This document shows positions 9,689 through 18,395 of a stretch of 64,000 nt of DNA, in pieces. Made by a program: the position numbers and the translations under genes. Below the pieces are notes generated by a model. It ran no database searches. It saw nothing but the letters and a program-made list of their open reading frames with translations, and had not been told where the DNA came from. Position 1 is the stretch's first letter. The number at the start of each line of letters is the position of its first letter. Source of the stretch: Igneacidithiobacillus sp041146875 (lineage in GTDB: Bacteria > Pseudomonadota > Gammaproteobacteria > Acidithiobacillales > Acidithiobacillaceae); assembly GCF_041146875.1 (NCBI RefSeq), contig NZ_JBFRXP010000013.1, positions 23,945 through 87,944 on the forward strand. Direction: 5' to 3'.

Positions 9689-11080
9689 ATGCCGAAAGAA
9701 TTGCCCCCTCTGCATTTTCACGACAGCCTGCAACGGCAGAAAGTCCGCTTTACCCCGCTGCAGCCCGGCAAGGTCAGCCTCTATGTCTGCGGCATGACGG
9801 TCTACGACTATTGTCACTTGGGCCATGCCCGCGCCATGGTCACCTTCGACACCTGGGCGCGCATTCTGCGTTATTGGGGTCTACAGACCCGTTACGTGCG
9901 TAATATCACTGATGTCGATGACAAGATCATTCAGCGTGCGGCAGAACGCCAGGAGCCCATCGGCGAGCTTACTGAGCGCTTTATTGTCGCTATGCATGAG
10001 GATGAGCAGGCGTTGGGATGCCTGCCGCCCGACGAAGAGCCGCGTGCTACGCAACATATCCCTGGCATGCAGCGTCTGATCAGCGAACTGATCGAGAAAG
10101 GCCACGCGTACGTCGCCAATAATGGCGACGTCTATTACGCGGTACGTAGCTTTCCCGCCTATGGCCAGCTCTCCGGGCGTAGTCTCGACGAACTGCAGGT
10201 CGGTGCGCGCATCGAGCCGGGTGAAAACAAGCGCGATCCTCTCGATTTTGCGCTTTGGAAAGCCGCCAAGGCGGCGGAACCTGCTTGGCCTTCAGCGTGG
10301 GGAGAGGGGCGCCCAGGCTGGCATATCGAATGCTCGGCGATGTCTACCGAGGCCTTGGGTTGTGAATTCGATATCCACGGCGGTGGCCTGGATTTGCAGT
10401 TTCCCCATCATGAGAATGAAATTGCCCAGTCCCAGGGTGCGGGTTGTGCCTTTGCTCGCTATTGGCTGCATAACGGGCACATCCGTGTGCGCGACGAAAA
10501 GATGTCGAAGTCGTTGGGGAATTTCGTCACGGTGCGTGATCTGCTCCCTATGTATGGCGGTGAAGCATTGCGCTTTTTTATTCTCGGTAGCCACTACCGC
10601 AGTCCCTTGCAATACAGCGATGACGCCTTGGCTGCGGCGCAAAGCTCGCTCTCGCGCCTGTACACGGCGCTACGCGGTCTCGTGCAGCATGAGAGAGCCC
10701 CCGAGCTGGGTATGGATTGGGAGGCGCGCTTTCTCGCCGCGTTGGCGGACGACGCCAATACCCCCGAGGCCCTGGCCGTGCTCTTCGACCTGGCACGGGA
10801 GATCAATCGGCTGCGCGAGCAGGGCAGTGAACTGGCGCCGCCTCTGGGCGCGCTCTTGCGTACATTGGGTGGGGTTTTGGGACTGTTGACGCAAGATCCG
10901 GAACGCTTCTTTCAGGGTGAAGCGGGCGATGCAAAGTGGATTGAAGAAAAGCTCGTCGAGCGACAGAACGCGCGGGCGCAACGCGACTTTGCCCGCGCCG
11001 ACGCCATTCGCGATGAACTCGATGCCGCAGGAATCGTGATCGAAGACAGTGCTGGAGGCAGTACCTGGCGGCAGCGCTAG
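9689..11080 (+). CDS. cysS: Cysteinyl-tRNA synthetase
   Basis: A class I synthetase for cysteine, 463 residues, the usual length. It shows the zinc-coordinating CGMTVYD segment, a HIGH-type motif in CHLGHAR, the second zinc segment WHIECSAMS and a KMSKSLGNF loop. The ATG at 9689 is preceded by CGAGGA. It lies 18 bp after gltX and 4 bp before the next gene's start, so the three genes are probably co-transcribed. Confidence 0.97.
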   Translation: MPKELPPLHFHDSLQRQKVRFTPLQPGKVSLYVCGMTVYDYCHLGHARAMVTFDTWARILRYWGLQTRYVRNITDVDDKIIQRAAERQEPIGELTERFIVAMHEDEQALGCLPPDEEPRATQHIPGMQRLISELIEKGHAYVANNGDVYYAVRSFPAYGQLSGRSLDELQVGARIEPGENKRDPLDFALWKAAKAAEPAWPSAWGEGRPGWHIECSAMSTEALGCEFDIHGGGLDLQFPHHENEIAQSQGAGCAFARYWLHNGHIRVRDEKMSKSLGNFVTVRDLLPMYGGEALRFFILGSHYRSPLQYSDDALAAAQSSLSRLYTALRGLVQHERAPELGMDWEARFLAALADDANTPEALAVLFDLAREINRLREQGSELAPPLGALLRTLGGVLGLLTQDPERFFQGEAGDAKWIEEKLVERQNARAQRDFARADAIRDELDAAGIVIEDSAGGSTWRQR

Positions 11081-11084
11081 CACT

Positions 11085-11540
11085 ATGAAGATACTTTTGG
11101 TTTGCCTGGGGAATATTTGCCGCTCACCAATGGCGGAGGGTGTATTCCGACAGCTCGCTCATGAGCGCGGGCTCGACTGGAAGATCGACTCCGCCGGCAC
11201 GGCAGATTACCACATCGGCGAGGCGCCCGACCGCCGCGCGCGCCAAGTCAGTTCAGAAGCTGGCGTTAGCATCGAAAATCTCCGTGGGCGCCAAGTGGAG
11301 AAGGCCGACTTTGACCATTTTGACTGGATACTCGCCCTCGATCGCGCCAATCTGCGCGAGCTGCAGTCCCTTGCCGGGGCGCAACATTCCGCGCGAATTG
11401 GCCTGTTACTCGACCCCTTTTTGGAGGGGAAAGAGCCCGCGGAAGTCGCCGATCCCTATTGGGGCAATATAGAAGAGTTTCGTGCCTGTCGTGCGAAAAT
11501 TCAGCGCGCTGCGGAAAAGTTTATCGAGCGGGCTGGGTAG
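11085..11540 (+). CDS. Low-molecular-weight protein-tyrosine phosphatase
   Basis: A 151-residue cytoplasmic phosphatase of the Wzb/Etp/arsenate-reductase fold. The P-loop CLGNICRS near the N-terminus gives the catalytic Cys and Arg (CX5R), and DPYWG supplies the general-acid Asp. The ATG at 11085 places the P-loop at the normal distance from the N-terminus. An upstream start at 11049 would overlap cysS and add an unrelated 12-residue extension. No polysaccharide or tyrosine-kinase partner lies nearby, so its substrate is unknown. Confidence 0.92.
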   Translation: MKILLVCLGNICRSPMAEGVFRQLAHERGLDWKIDSAGTADYHIGEAPDRRARQVSSEAGVSIENLRGRQVEKADFDHFDWILALDRANLRELQSLAGAQHSARIGLLLDPFLEGKEPAEVADPYWGNIEEFRACRAKIQRAAEKFIERAG

Positions 11541-11542
11541 CT

Positions 11543-11567
11543 GGCTGGCAGCTTCGCCCTGTCAGCC
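11543..11567. terminator. Hairpin between the tyrosine phosphatase gene and rne
   Basis: GGCTGGCAG (11543-11551) pairs with CTGTCAGCC (11559-11567), with one G-T pair and a 7-nt loop, at the convergent junction. It overlaps the rne stop codon. No T-run is evident, so a terminator role is tentative. Confidence 0.45.
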
Positions 11568-13886
11568 ATCCCCAAGGAGATCACCCTGACCCTTCTGCGT
11601 AGGGTCGTCGTCGCTTACCTCAGAATCTGAGCCCGACATTTCCGCGTTAACGGGTTCCAGTACGTCGGCTTCTTGCTCGGGAACTGGCGCGAACAATATT
11701 TCGCCGCTGGCAAAGGCGAATGGGGTAAGTTGCGAGTCACCTGCCGCCATTTGCGTGGTGCTAGTCTCGCTCTCTTCAATGGTCTCACTGAGTTGTGCAG
11801 TGGCAAGCCCTTCCTGGTGGGCAAGAGGCTCCTCTGCCTGCTCGACAGGCGCATGGCTAAGCGTCGGCTGCGCCAGGGTGCTGGCGGGCACGAGCATCTG
11901 ATGCCAATCATCGGCAGTCGGCACCAAACCAGGATAACGTAGTTCCTCGTCTACCATGCCACCATCAGCCGGGGGTGGTGTGACGTCCGCGATTTCCTCG
12001 ACATCACTTTCGTCAACTGCACTCTCGCTGCTCTCACCATTGTGCTGGCGGCGGGCGCGGGCGCGGCGGCCACCACGGCGGCGGCGACGCCCACCAGAGC
12101 GGCTATTGTCGTCATCATTGTCGTTGCTGGGCTTTTCCGTGGTCTCCACGGCTTCCCCCAGACTGGTAAGGGCGGCAAAGGCCTCGGCATCCATGGGTAC
12201 ATAGCGCGACACCAAGGCACGCACCAAACGGGCGAGGATGCCTTCTTCGCGCGGCTCGGGGGCTGGCTTCGCCTTTGCTACCGGCATGCGTGGGGGTGGT
12301 AATTCGTCTGGCGGTGGTGGCGCGGTGAGTGGTGTAATCGCAGCGCTGCTGGCGGCAACTGCTTTGCTCGGACGCTGCGGCACGCTACTCACACGGCTCT
12401 CGACCGGGCGCTCGGCACTAGCCTCGCCCTTGATGCGCTGAATATCGTAATGCGGGGTCACCAGCGCCGGGTTGGGGATGATGTTGAGGCGCACACCACT
12501 ACGCGCCTCGAGCTCCAAAATTGCCTGACGTTTCTCGTTTAAGAGATAGACCGCCACGTCGATGGGAACCTGACACTCCAACTCGCTACAGTTACGCTTG
12601 AGCGCTTCCTCATGCAGCAAGCGCAATACATGCATGGCGGTGCCTTCGCACCCGCGAATCTGTCCGGTACCGCTACAGCGCGGGCAGGGTTCGTAGGTGG
12701 CCTCGTCCAGACTCGCGCCCAAGCGTTGCCGCGACATCTCCAACAGCCCAAAGCGCGAAATGCGTCCCACCTGCACTCGCGCCCGGTCGATTTTTAGCGA
12801 CTCCCGGATGCGAGTTTCGACTTCACGCTGGTGTTTGGGTGAATCCATGTCGATAAAATCGACTACGATCAAGCCACCAATATCGCGCAAGCGAATTTGC
12901 CGCGCGATCTCCTCCGCCGCCTCTAAGTTGGTTTGGAACGCAGTCTCGGCGATGTCCTGCCCCTTGGTGGCCTTGCCGGAGTTGATATCGATGGCGACCA
13001 ATGCCTCGGTGTGATCGATCACGATCGCGCCACCGGATTCCAGACGCACCTCGCGGCTGAAGGCCGACTCAATCTGCTGCTCGATCTGATAACGGCTAAA
13101 GAGTGGGATGTCGTTTTCGTAAGATTTGAGGCGCGAAACCATGCGTGGCATCATTCCGCCCATAAATTGCTGCGCCGCCTCGAAGGCTGAGGGCTCGTCG
13201 ATCAGCACCTCGCCAATGTCTTCGGAAAAATGATCGCGCAGGGCACGCACCACCACATTGCCTTCCTGGTAGATGAGGAAGGGGGCAGAACGCTCGGAGG
13301 CCGCCGCGGTAACTGCTTGCCAGATTTGCTTGAGGTACTCCAGATCGCGCTGCAGCGCCTCAAAATCCTGGCCGATGCCGGCGGTGCGGGCAATGACTCC
13401 CATGTCTTCGGGAATATCCAGCATCTGCAGATGCTGGCGAATCTGCGCGCGGTCATCGCCCTCAATGCGTCGCGATACCCCGCCAGCACGCGGGTTGTTG
13501 GGCATAAGCACTAGATAGCGCCCGGCCAAGCTCACAAAGGTGGTGAGCGCCGCGCCCTTGCTTGAGCGTTCTTCTTTATCGACCTGGACGATGACCTCCT
13601 GGCCTTCACGCAGCAACTCCTGAATGCGCTTGCGCCCAGGCTCTTGCTTTTGGAAGTACTCGCGGGAGATTTCTTTTAGGGGAAGAAAGCCGTGCCGCTC
13701 GGCACCGTAATCGACAAAAGCGGCCTCCAGGCTGGGCTCGATACGGGTAATCTTGCCCTTGTAGACATTGCTTTTTTTCTGCTCGCGAAAGGCGTGTTCC
13801 AGATGCAAATCGAGCAGTTTCTGACCATCTACCAGCGCCACCCGCAGCTCTTCGGCATGGGTGGCATTAATCAACATTCTTTTCAT
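11562..13886 (-). CDS. rne: Ribonuclease E/G
   Basis: A 5'-end-dependent endoribonuclease that initiates mRNA decay and processes rRNA and tRNA precursors. The N-terminal catalytic half shows an S1 RNA-binding region, a DNase I-like active site with Asp in AIDINSGK and VVDFIDM, and the zinc-link CPRCSGTG. The C-terminal tail (about residues 480-774) is low-complexity, with an Arg-rich stretch GGRRRRRGGRR followed by acidic sequence, as in RNase E scaffold tails. It is shorter than the E. coli protein. The ATG at 13886 (MKRMLINA) is 7 nt after GGAGA; the ATG at 13892 is too close. It is divergent from rluC, the same arrangement as in E. coli. Confidence 0.94.
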   Translation of the reverse strand: MKRMLINATHAEELRVALVDGQKLLDLHLEHAFREQKKSNVYKGKITRIEPSLEAAFVDYGAERHGFLPLKEISREYFQKQEPGRKRIQELLREGQEVIVQVDKEERSSKGAALTTFVSLAGRYLVLMPNNPRAGGVSRRIEGDDRAQIRQHLQMLDIPEDMGVIARTAGIGQDFEALQRDLEYLKQIWQAVTAAASERSAPFLIYQEGNVVVRALRDHFSEDIGEVLIDEPSAFEAAQQFMGGMMPRMVSRLKSYENDIPLFSRYQIEQQIESAFSREVRLESGGAIVIDHTEALVAIDINSGKATKGQDIAETAFQTNLEAAEEIARQIRLRDIGGLIVVDFIDMDSPKHQREVETRIRESLKIDRARVQVGRISRFGLLEMSRQRLGASLDEATYEPCPRCSGTGQIRGCEGTAMHVLRLLHEEALKRNCSELECQVPIDVAVYLLNEKRQAILELEARSGVRLNIIPNPALVTPHYDIQRIKGEASAERPVESRVSSVPQRPSKAVAASSAAITPLTAPPPPDELPPPRMPVAKAKPAPEPREEGILARLVRALVSRYVPMDAEAFAALTSLGEAVETTEKPSNDNDDDNSRSGGRRRRRGGRRARARRQHNGESSESAVDESDVEEIADVTPPPADGGMVDEELRYPGLVPTADDWHQMLVPASTLAQPTLSHAPVEQAEEPLAHQEGLATAQLSETIEESETSTTQMAAGDSQLTPFAFASGEILFAPVPEQEADVLEPVNAEMSGSDSEVSDDDPTQKGQGDLLGDG

Positions 13887-14049
13887 TACCATCTTCTCCG
13901 GCGCTCAAACCCACAGCGGGGAGCGCAACGTATTGCGTGAACTGGGCAGCATATCCGGTCGCGGCCGGTGCTTATACCTATGTATTCGACCGGTGCACTC
14001 TCACTGCTGCGCGGCCTACGTCGCAATATATGACAGAAGAGATTAGAAT

Positions 14050-14063
14050 CGCAAACGTTTGCG
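14050..14063. promoter_or_regulatory. Perfect 14-bp palindrome resembling a PurR/LacI-family operator
   Basis: CGCAAACGTTTGCG is a perfect palindrome with the central CG typical of LacI-family operators. It matches the core of the E. coli PurR consensus (ACGCAAACGTTTGCGT) at all 14 positions. It starts directly after a possible -10 hexamer, TAGAAT (14044-14049), and ends 12 bp before the rluC start, a position that could block rluC transcription. No LacI-family regulator is encoded in the window, so the binding protein is unknown. Confidence 0.5.
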
Positions 14064-14075
14064 CGGGAGTGGCAC

Positions 14076-15020
14076 ATGGTGGAAAGCGGGGTTCGCTATC
14101 TGGAGATTGGCGAAGCAGAGGCAGGACAGCGCCTGGACAATTTTTTGTTGCGGGTGATGAAAGGGGTGCCGCGCTCTCACGTCTACAAAATTCTGCGCAG
14201 CGGCGAGGTACGCGTAAACAAGGGACGTGCCAAGGCGCAATACCATGTAACGCTTGGCGATCAGGTACGCGTACCGCCCGTGCGGCAAGCCGACCCCAGC
14301 CCCACACCCAAGGTGGCGCCCAAGCTCGCCGATGATTTGCTCACCCGCATTCTGTACGAAGATGACCGTGTGCTGGTGCTCGACAAGCCCAGCGGCTTGG
14401 CGGTGCATGGTGGTTCCGGTATCGCCTGGGGGGTGATTGAGGCCCTGCGTAGCTTGCGCCCCGAATTGCGCGAGCTAGAACTGGTGCACCGTCTGGATCG
14501 AGAAACCTCCGGCTGCCTGCTGCTCAGTAAACGCCGCTCGGCGTTGCGCCAACTGCATGCCGATTTGCGTGACTCTGCCTTTCAAAAACGCTATCTCTGT
14601 TTGGCCTGGGGCAAATGGTCGGGTGGCGAGCGCCGTGTGGATTTGCCTTTGCGCAAGAATACTCTGCGCTCGGGCGAACGCATCGTGCGGGTCGATCAGG
14701 AGAGCGGTAAGTCCGCGGCTACCCGTTTTGCACTGATGCAAAGATTTGCCCACTGCACCTTGCTCGAGGCCGAGCTGGAAACCGGGCGCACGCATCAAAT
14801 CCGCGTGCATTTGCAGTCCATCGGCCATCCGCTGCTGGGAGACGAAAAATACGGCGATGCCAGTGCCAACGCCCAGTTGCGCGAGCGTGGTCTACGCCGA
14901 CTATTCTTGCACGCCAGCCTGTTGGCTTTTCCACATCCACGGGATCAGCGCATCATTCGTGTGGAAGCGCCATTACCCGAACAACTACAAGCGCTGCTCC
15001 GCGAGTTATCTGCGTCTTAG
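14076..15020 (+). CDS. rluC: 23S rRNA pseudouridine synthase RluC
   Basis: A 314-residue pseudouridine synthase with an N-terminal S4 RNA-binding domain (about 18-75) and the RluA-type catalytic domain. The catalytic Asp sits in ELVHRLDRETSG, and RTHQIRVH and HPLLGDEKYG are also conserved. In E. coli RluC modifies 955, 2504 and 2580 of 23S rRNA. The divergent pairing with rne supports RluC rather than RluD. The ATG at 14076 is preceded by GGGAG. Confidence 0.94.
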   Translation: MVESGVRYLEIGEAEAGQRLDNFLLRVMKGVPRSHVYKILRSGEVRVNKGRAKAQYHVTLGDQVRVPPVRQADPSPTPKVAPKLADDLLTRILYEDDRVLVLDKPSGLAVHGGSGIAWGVIEALRSLRPELRELELVHRLDRETSGCLLLSKRRSALRQLHADLRDSAFQKRYLCLAWGKWSGGERRVDLPLRKNTLRSGERIVRVDQESGKSAATRFALMQRFAHCTLLEAELETGRTHQIRVHLQSIGHPLLGDEKYGDASANAQLRERGLRRLFLHASLLAFPHPRDQRIIRVEAPLPEQLQALLRELSAS

Positions 15021-15071
15021 GCGAAAAAATTCTCACTCTTCTTGTCGGGCGGGCCATGGCGAAGTTGTGCG

Positions 15072-15088
15072 ACTGGACAGCGTCCAGT
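15072..15088. other. Inverted repeat upstream of the ABC permease gene
   Basis: ACTGGAC and GTCCAGT form a perfect 7-bp inverted repeat with a 3-nt spacer, 49 bp before the permease start. It could be an operator or a hairpin in the leader. I do not recognise it as a ModE site. Confidence 0.35.
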
Positions 15089-15137
15089 TCCCGCGAAATA
15101 ATGGCCGTATGCAAGGTAATATAACGGTATACTGGAA

Positions 15138-15926
15138 GTGAAGTGCTCTAACTCTCTGCGTCGGCTCTCATTTGACGCGTCCTTACTGTTATTCTCTCTG
15201 GTGATCATTGCCATCCTGATCGCGCCCTTTTCCGAGATGTTTTTGGGCTTGGATTGGCAGCACCTGCAGTTTGCTCCCAACGACCTGCAAGCCATCCGTA
15301 CTTCCCTCGTCTATAGTGGTTTCGCCCTGCTCCTCTGTATAGTCTTTGGTACGCCATTGGCATGGTGGATGGCGCATCGGCGCTATCGCTGGAGTCCCAT
15401 AGTAGAGGCCTTGATCTTGCTCCCTCTCCTCACCCCACCTTTGGCCCTGGGCATATTGCTTGCGTCCTTTTTCGGTCCTTACGCTCCGGCGGGTGCACTA
15501 CTCTCTCGCTGGGGCGTGGAGTTGGTCAATACAGCGCCGGCCTTCATCATGGCACAGGTATACGCGGCAATGCCGTACTATGTGCTCTCCGCCCGCGCGG
15601 CGTTCGAAGGTGTGCCCAGGGAATTAGAGGAAATGAGCCATACGCTCGGAAAATCCTCTTGGCAAACCTTTTGGATAGTGACCTTGCCTTTGGCCCGGTC
15701 TGGTCTGACCACGGCGACGGCTTTGGGATGGGTGCGGGCGATGGGCGAGTTTGGTGTGGTTTTGATTGTTGCGTATTACCCCATGGGTATCCCCGTGAAA
15801 CTCTATCAAAATCTCGAAGACATTGGCCTCAGCGCGGTATATCCGCTGCTCTGGATCTTCTTCTTGGTGGCAATCCCTTTTCCTCTGTGGATTGGCTTGC
15901 GCGCACGTAAGCGGTCCCTGGCGTAG
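15138..15926 (+). CDS. modB: Molybdate-type ABC transporter permease (ModB-like)
   Basis: An inner-membrane permease of 262 residues with about six hydrophobic segments and the cytoplasmic EAA-type loop EELEEMSHTLGKSSWQTFWIVTLP-like region (about 158-180) that docks the ATPase. Family membership (ModB/CysT/WtpB) is clear, but the anion is inferred from the downstream ATPase. The best in-frame start is GTG at 15138, which lacks a well-spaced ribosome binding site. The stop abuts the ATPase ATG. No ModA-like binding protein is encoded next to it. Confidence 0.85.
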   Translation: MKCSNSLRRLSFDASLLLFSLVIIAILIAPFSEMFLGLDWQHLQFAPNDLQAIRTSLVYSGFALLLCIVFGTPLAWWMAHRRYRWSPIVEALILLPLLTPPLALGILLASFFGPYAPAGALLSRWGVELVNTAPAFIMAQVYAAMPYYVLSARAAFEGVPRELEEMSHTLGKSSWQTFWIVTLPLARSGLTTATALGWVRAMGEFGVVLIVAYYPMGIPVKLYQNLEDIGLSAVYPLLWIFFLVAIPFPLWIGLRARKRSLA

Positions 15927-16937
15927 ATGCTGGCATTACGCTGCCAGAGTAACTATCCAGTTTCCCTCGATATCTCCCTCGAGGTGGACGGGCTCACGGT
16001 ATTGCTGGGCCGCTCTGGCGAAGGCAAAACGACTTTCCTCCGCGCCCTGCTCGGGCTAGTGCCGGCGCGGGTAGAGCCATGGGGAAATCTACCCACCGAA
16101 CGTCGACCGCTAGGTTATTTGCCCCAAGGCTATGCCCTTTTTCCGCATCTGCGGGTTTGGCAAAACGTCGCGTTCCCTATGCCGGAGCACAGCCCACAGC
16201 GAAAGCGCGCGGCACTGGAACTGCTGGAGCGCGTTGGCCTGGCAACACATGCGGAGCATTATCCTGCTGCCCTCTCCGGTGGTCAGCGTCAGCGCGTTGC
16301 TCTGCTGCGCGCTATGGCACGCAAGCCGCGTTTACTACTGCTCGACGAACCAACTTCCAGTCTGGATCTGCAAACTCGCGATGAAATCATCGGTGCCTTG
16401 GTGGAAGAGGCAGAAATGTTTGCCGTACCGCTGCTAGTAGTAAGCCACGACATCGGCATCTGCGCGCGGTCGCAGCGTATGGCGATTTTGCAGGGCGGGA
16501 AAATATCGGCCCAAGGCGATCCATCTGGGATCTTTTCCCGTCCGCCCAATCCTCGTGCGGCGCAATTGCTGGGCATGGAGAATTTTCTTTCTGGAAGGAT
16601 CGAAGAAACGCTCAGCGATGGCAGGTATTGGGTCCGTGTTGCACAGCATCGTTTGCGCGCAACGGGTATGCCGGGATTTTTGGCAGGTGAAGAAGTCACT
16701 TTGGGCATAAGGGCCGAGGATGTCATGCTACTTAGCGATGGAGAAATCGCAGCAGAGAATCTAATAGCCACTACCCTGCAGGAATGGCGGCGAGAGACCT
16801 TGTGGCAGCGCTTTATCACGAGTGCGCCGCTGGTGCTGCACGGGCGCTTTCTTGCTCGAGATAGAGAGGGAGTCTCAGGAGAAGGAGTTCGGATCGTACT
16901 GCCCGCCGAGCGATTATTGCTGTGGCCTAAAGAATAA
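15927..16937 (+). CDS. modC: Molybdate-type ABC transporter ATP-binding protein (ModC-like)
   Basis: A 336-residue ABC ATPase with Walker A GRSGEGKTT, signature LSGGQRQRV, Walker B LLLLDEP and the switch histidine in VVSHD. The C-terminal third (from about residue 215) is a TOBE/Mop-like domain, as in ModC, where it binds oxyanion or regulates transport. Its ATG directly follows the permease stop codon, so the two are made together. Tungstate or sulfate are alternative substrates. Confidence 0.87.
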   Translation: MLALRCQSNYPVSLDISLEVDGLTVLLGRSGEGKTTFLRALLGLVPARVEPWGNLPTERRPLGYLPQGYALFPHLRVWQNVAFPMPEHSPQRKRAALELLERVGLATHAEHYPAALSGGQRQRVALLRAMARKPRLLLLDEPTSSLDLQTRDEIIGALVEEAEMFAVPLLVVSHDIGICARSQRMAILQGGKISAQGDPSGIFSRPPNPRAAQLLGMENFLSGRIEETLSDGRYWVRVAQHRLRATGMPGFLAGEEVTLGIRAEDVMLLSDGEIAAENLIATTLQEWRRETLWQRFITSAPLVLHGRFLARDREGVSGEGVRIVLPAERLLLWPKE

Positions 16938-16991
16938 CAATAGTTTTATATGTCTTTTTAGAATATTACTTTTCCGCACAACTTGCATTCA

Positions 16992-17042
16992 TATACTACA
17001 CTTAAAGCGTGATGTATTTGGTTCCGATGAAAACGGAGGAGT
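16992..17042 (+). promoter_or_regulatory. Probable promoter and strong ribosome binding site for the SQR-like gene
   Basis: The 112-bp gap before 17050 is clearly AT-richer than the neighbouring genes. It contains TATACT at 16992-16997 as a good -10 candidate, but the -35 region is weak. GGAGGAG at 17035-17041 is an excellent Shine-Dalgarno 8 nt before the ATG, suggesting a highly expressed gene. Confidence 0.5.
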
Positions 17043-17049
17043 GTAACGT

Positions 17050-18336
17050 ATGAAACCGCATGTAGTCGTTTTAGGGGGTAACTTCGCTGGCCTAGGTTCC
17101 GCCCAGAAGATTCGCCAATATTGTGGCGATACTGTGCGCATCACCGTGCTGGATCGTAAGGATTATCTATTGTTTGTTCCAAATATTCCGGCGGAAGTGT
17201 ATGAGGACCGTGATCCCAGCAAAACATTGGCGATGGATTTACGCAGCACCCTCGCCGAGGATGATATCGACTTCATTCAGGGCGAAGTGAAGGCACTGGA
17301 TGTGGACGCCAAGCGTGTCGATTTTGTCCCCAATGAGCGCCCTGGTGCGGCAAGTGAATCAATGTCCTACGATTATGTCGTCGTTGGTGTTGGTAATCGT
17401 TTGGCCTTCGACAAAATCGAAGGGTTTGCCGAGCATGGTCAAACCTGCACAGACTTTTATTATGGCAACAAGCTGCGTCGCTATCTGCACGAAGAATACA
17501 AGGGTGGGCCGGTAGCGATAGGTTCGGCGCGTTTTCATCAGGGTGACGGCACCAAGGATATCAAGCTCTATGGTGGGCATGCCTTCCCGAGTGCCGAGGC
17601 AGCTTGTGAGGGGCCACCAGTAGAAACCATGTTGGCGACCGCTACTTGGCTCAAGGAACATGGCATGGGTGGTCCCGAGAAGATCACGGTGTTCACCCCT
17701 GCTAACCTGATTGCCGAAGATGCCGGTGAAGAGGTGGTCGGTAGCCTGCTGAAGATTGCGTCTGGGATGGGCTTCAACTACGTCAATAATGGCAAGGACA
17801 TCACCCGCATCACCAAGGATGGCGTTGAATTGGCGAGTGGCAAGACCATTGAGGCGGAGCTGAAGATCATCTTCCCCGATTGGGTGCCGCACGACTTCCT
17901 CAAGGGTCTCCCGATTTCTGACAGCGAGGGTTTCGTGGTTACTGACACCACTATGCGTAACCCCAAGTATCCCAATGTGTTTGCGGCTGGTGACGCGGCA
18001 GCCATCACTGTTCCGAAGCTGGGTGGCATTGGCCATGCCGAGGCTGAGATTGTCGCAAAACAGATCGCCAAGGATTTGCGGCGGATGAGTGCGGCAGATG
18101 CCGATAAAGAGTTGGAGCCGGTGGTTTACTGTATTGGCGACATGGGCGCAAACCAAGCGTTCTACATTCGTTCCAATAGCTGGTTCGGCGGTCCGGATCA
18201 GATCCTGAAAATGGGTCATGTTCCGTTTTTGCTGAAGATGCAATACAAAAATCTCTTCTTCAAGACACGTGGAAAGATGCCGGAATGGGGCTTGGATGCC
18301 TCGAAGCTTCTGGCGGAAAAGATCTTTGCCGCTTGA
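17050..18336 (+). CDS. sqr: Sulfide:quinone oxidoreductase-like FAD protein
   Basis: A 428-residue flavoprotein of the SQR / flavocytochrome c sulfide dehydrogenase group. The N-terminal VVLGGNFAGLGSA is the FAD dinucleotide fold, and NVFAAGDAAAI is the second FAD motif. Three cysteines, Cys133, Cys186 and Cys361, align by context (QTC, AAC, VVYCIGDMG) with the three redox cysteines of characterised SQR (128, 160 and 356 in the A. ferrooxidans enzyme as I recall it). The C-terminus has amphipathic, aromatic-rich helices suited to membrane contact. It would oxidise sulfide at the membrane and reduce quinone. An NADH dehydrogenase-2 role is less likely given the cysteines. A DUF1641 gene follows. 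Confidence 0.82.
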   Translation: MKPHVVVLGGNFAGLGSAQKIRQYCGDTVRITVLDRKDYLLFVPNIPAEVYEDRDPSKTLAMDLRSTLAEDDIDFIQGEVKALDVDAKRVDFVPNERPGAASESMSYDYVVVGVGNRLAFDKIEGFAEHGQTCTDFYYGNKLRRYLHEEYKGGPVAIGSARFHQGDGTKDIKLYGGHAFPSAEAACEGPPVETMLATATWLKEHGMGGPEKITVFTPANLIAEDAGEEVVGSLLKIASGMGFNYVNNGKDITRITKDGVELASGKTIEAELKIIFPDWVPHDFLKGLPISDSEGFVVTDTTMRNPKYPNVFAAGDAAAITVPKLGGIGHAEAEIVAKQIAKDLRRMSAADADKELEPVVYCIGDMGANQAFYIRSNSWFGGPDQILKMGHVPFLLKMQYKNLFFKTRGKMPEWGLDASKLLAEKIFAA

Positions 18337-18347
18337 TGGGAGGTCGG

Positions 18348-18361
18348 GGGGCGCGAGCCCC
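18348..18361. other. Short GNRA-capped hairpin between sqr and the DUF1641 gene
   Basis: GGGGC and GCCCC pair around a GCGA tetraloop 11 bp after the sqr stop codon. It is followed by TTCTTCC and could be an attenuator or an mRNA stabiliser that sets the sqr/DUF1641 ratio. Confidence 0.4.
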
Positions 18362-18395
18362 TTCTTCCATAGAGTACTAGAAAAAGGAGAGCAGA

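Noticed and set aside
15105..15137. A ModE-type operator before the permease gene (TAATATAAC...GTATAC)
   Set aside because: The half sites do not match the ModE consensus or spacing. Only the separate inverted repeat at 15072 is symmetric.
17359..18243. 294-codon antisense frame within the SQR-like gene
   Set aside because: Composition-driven shadow, with low-complexity product and no family features.
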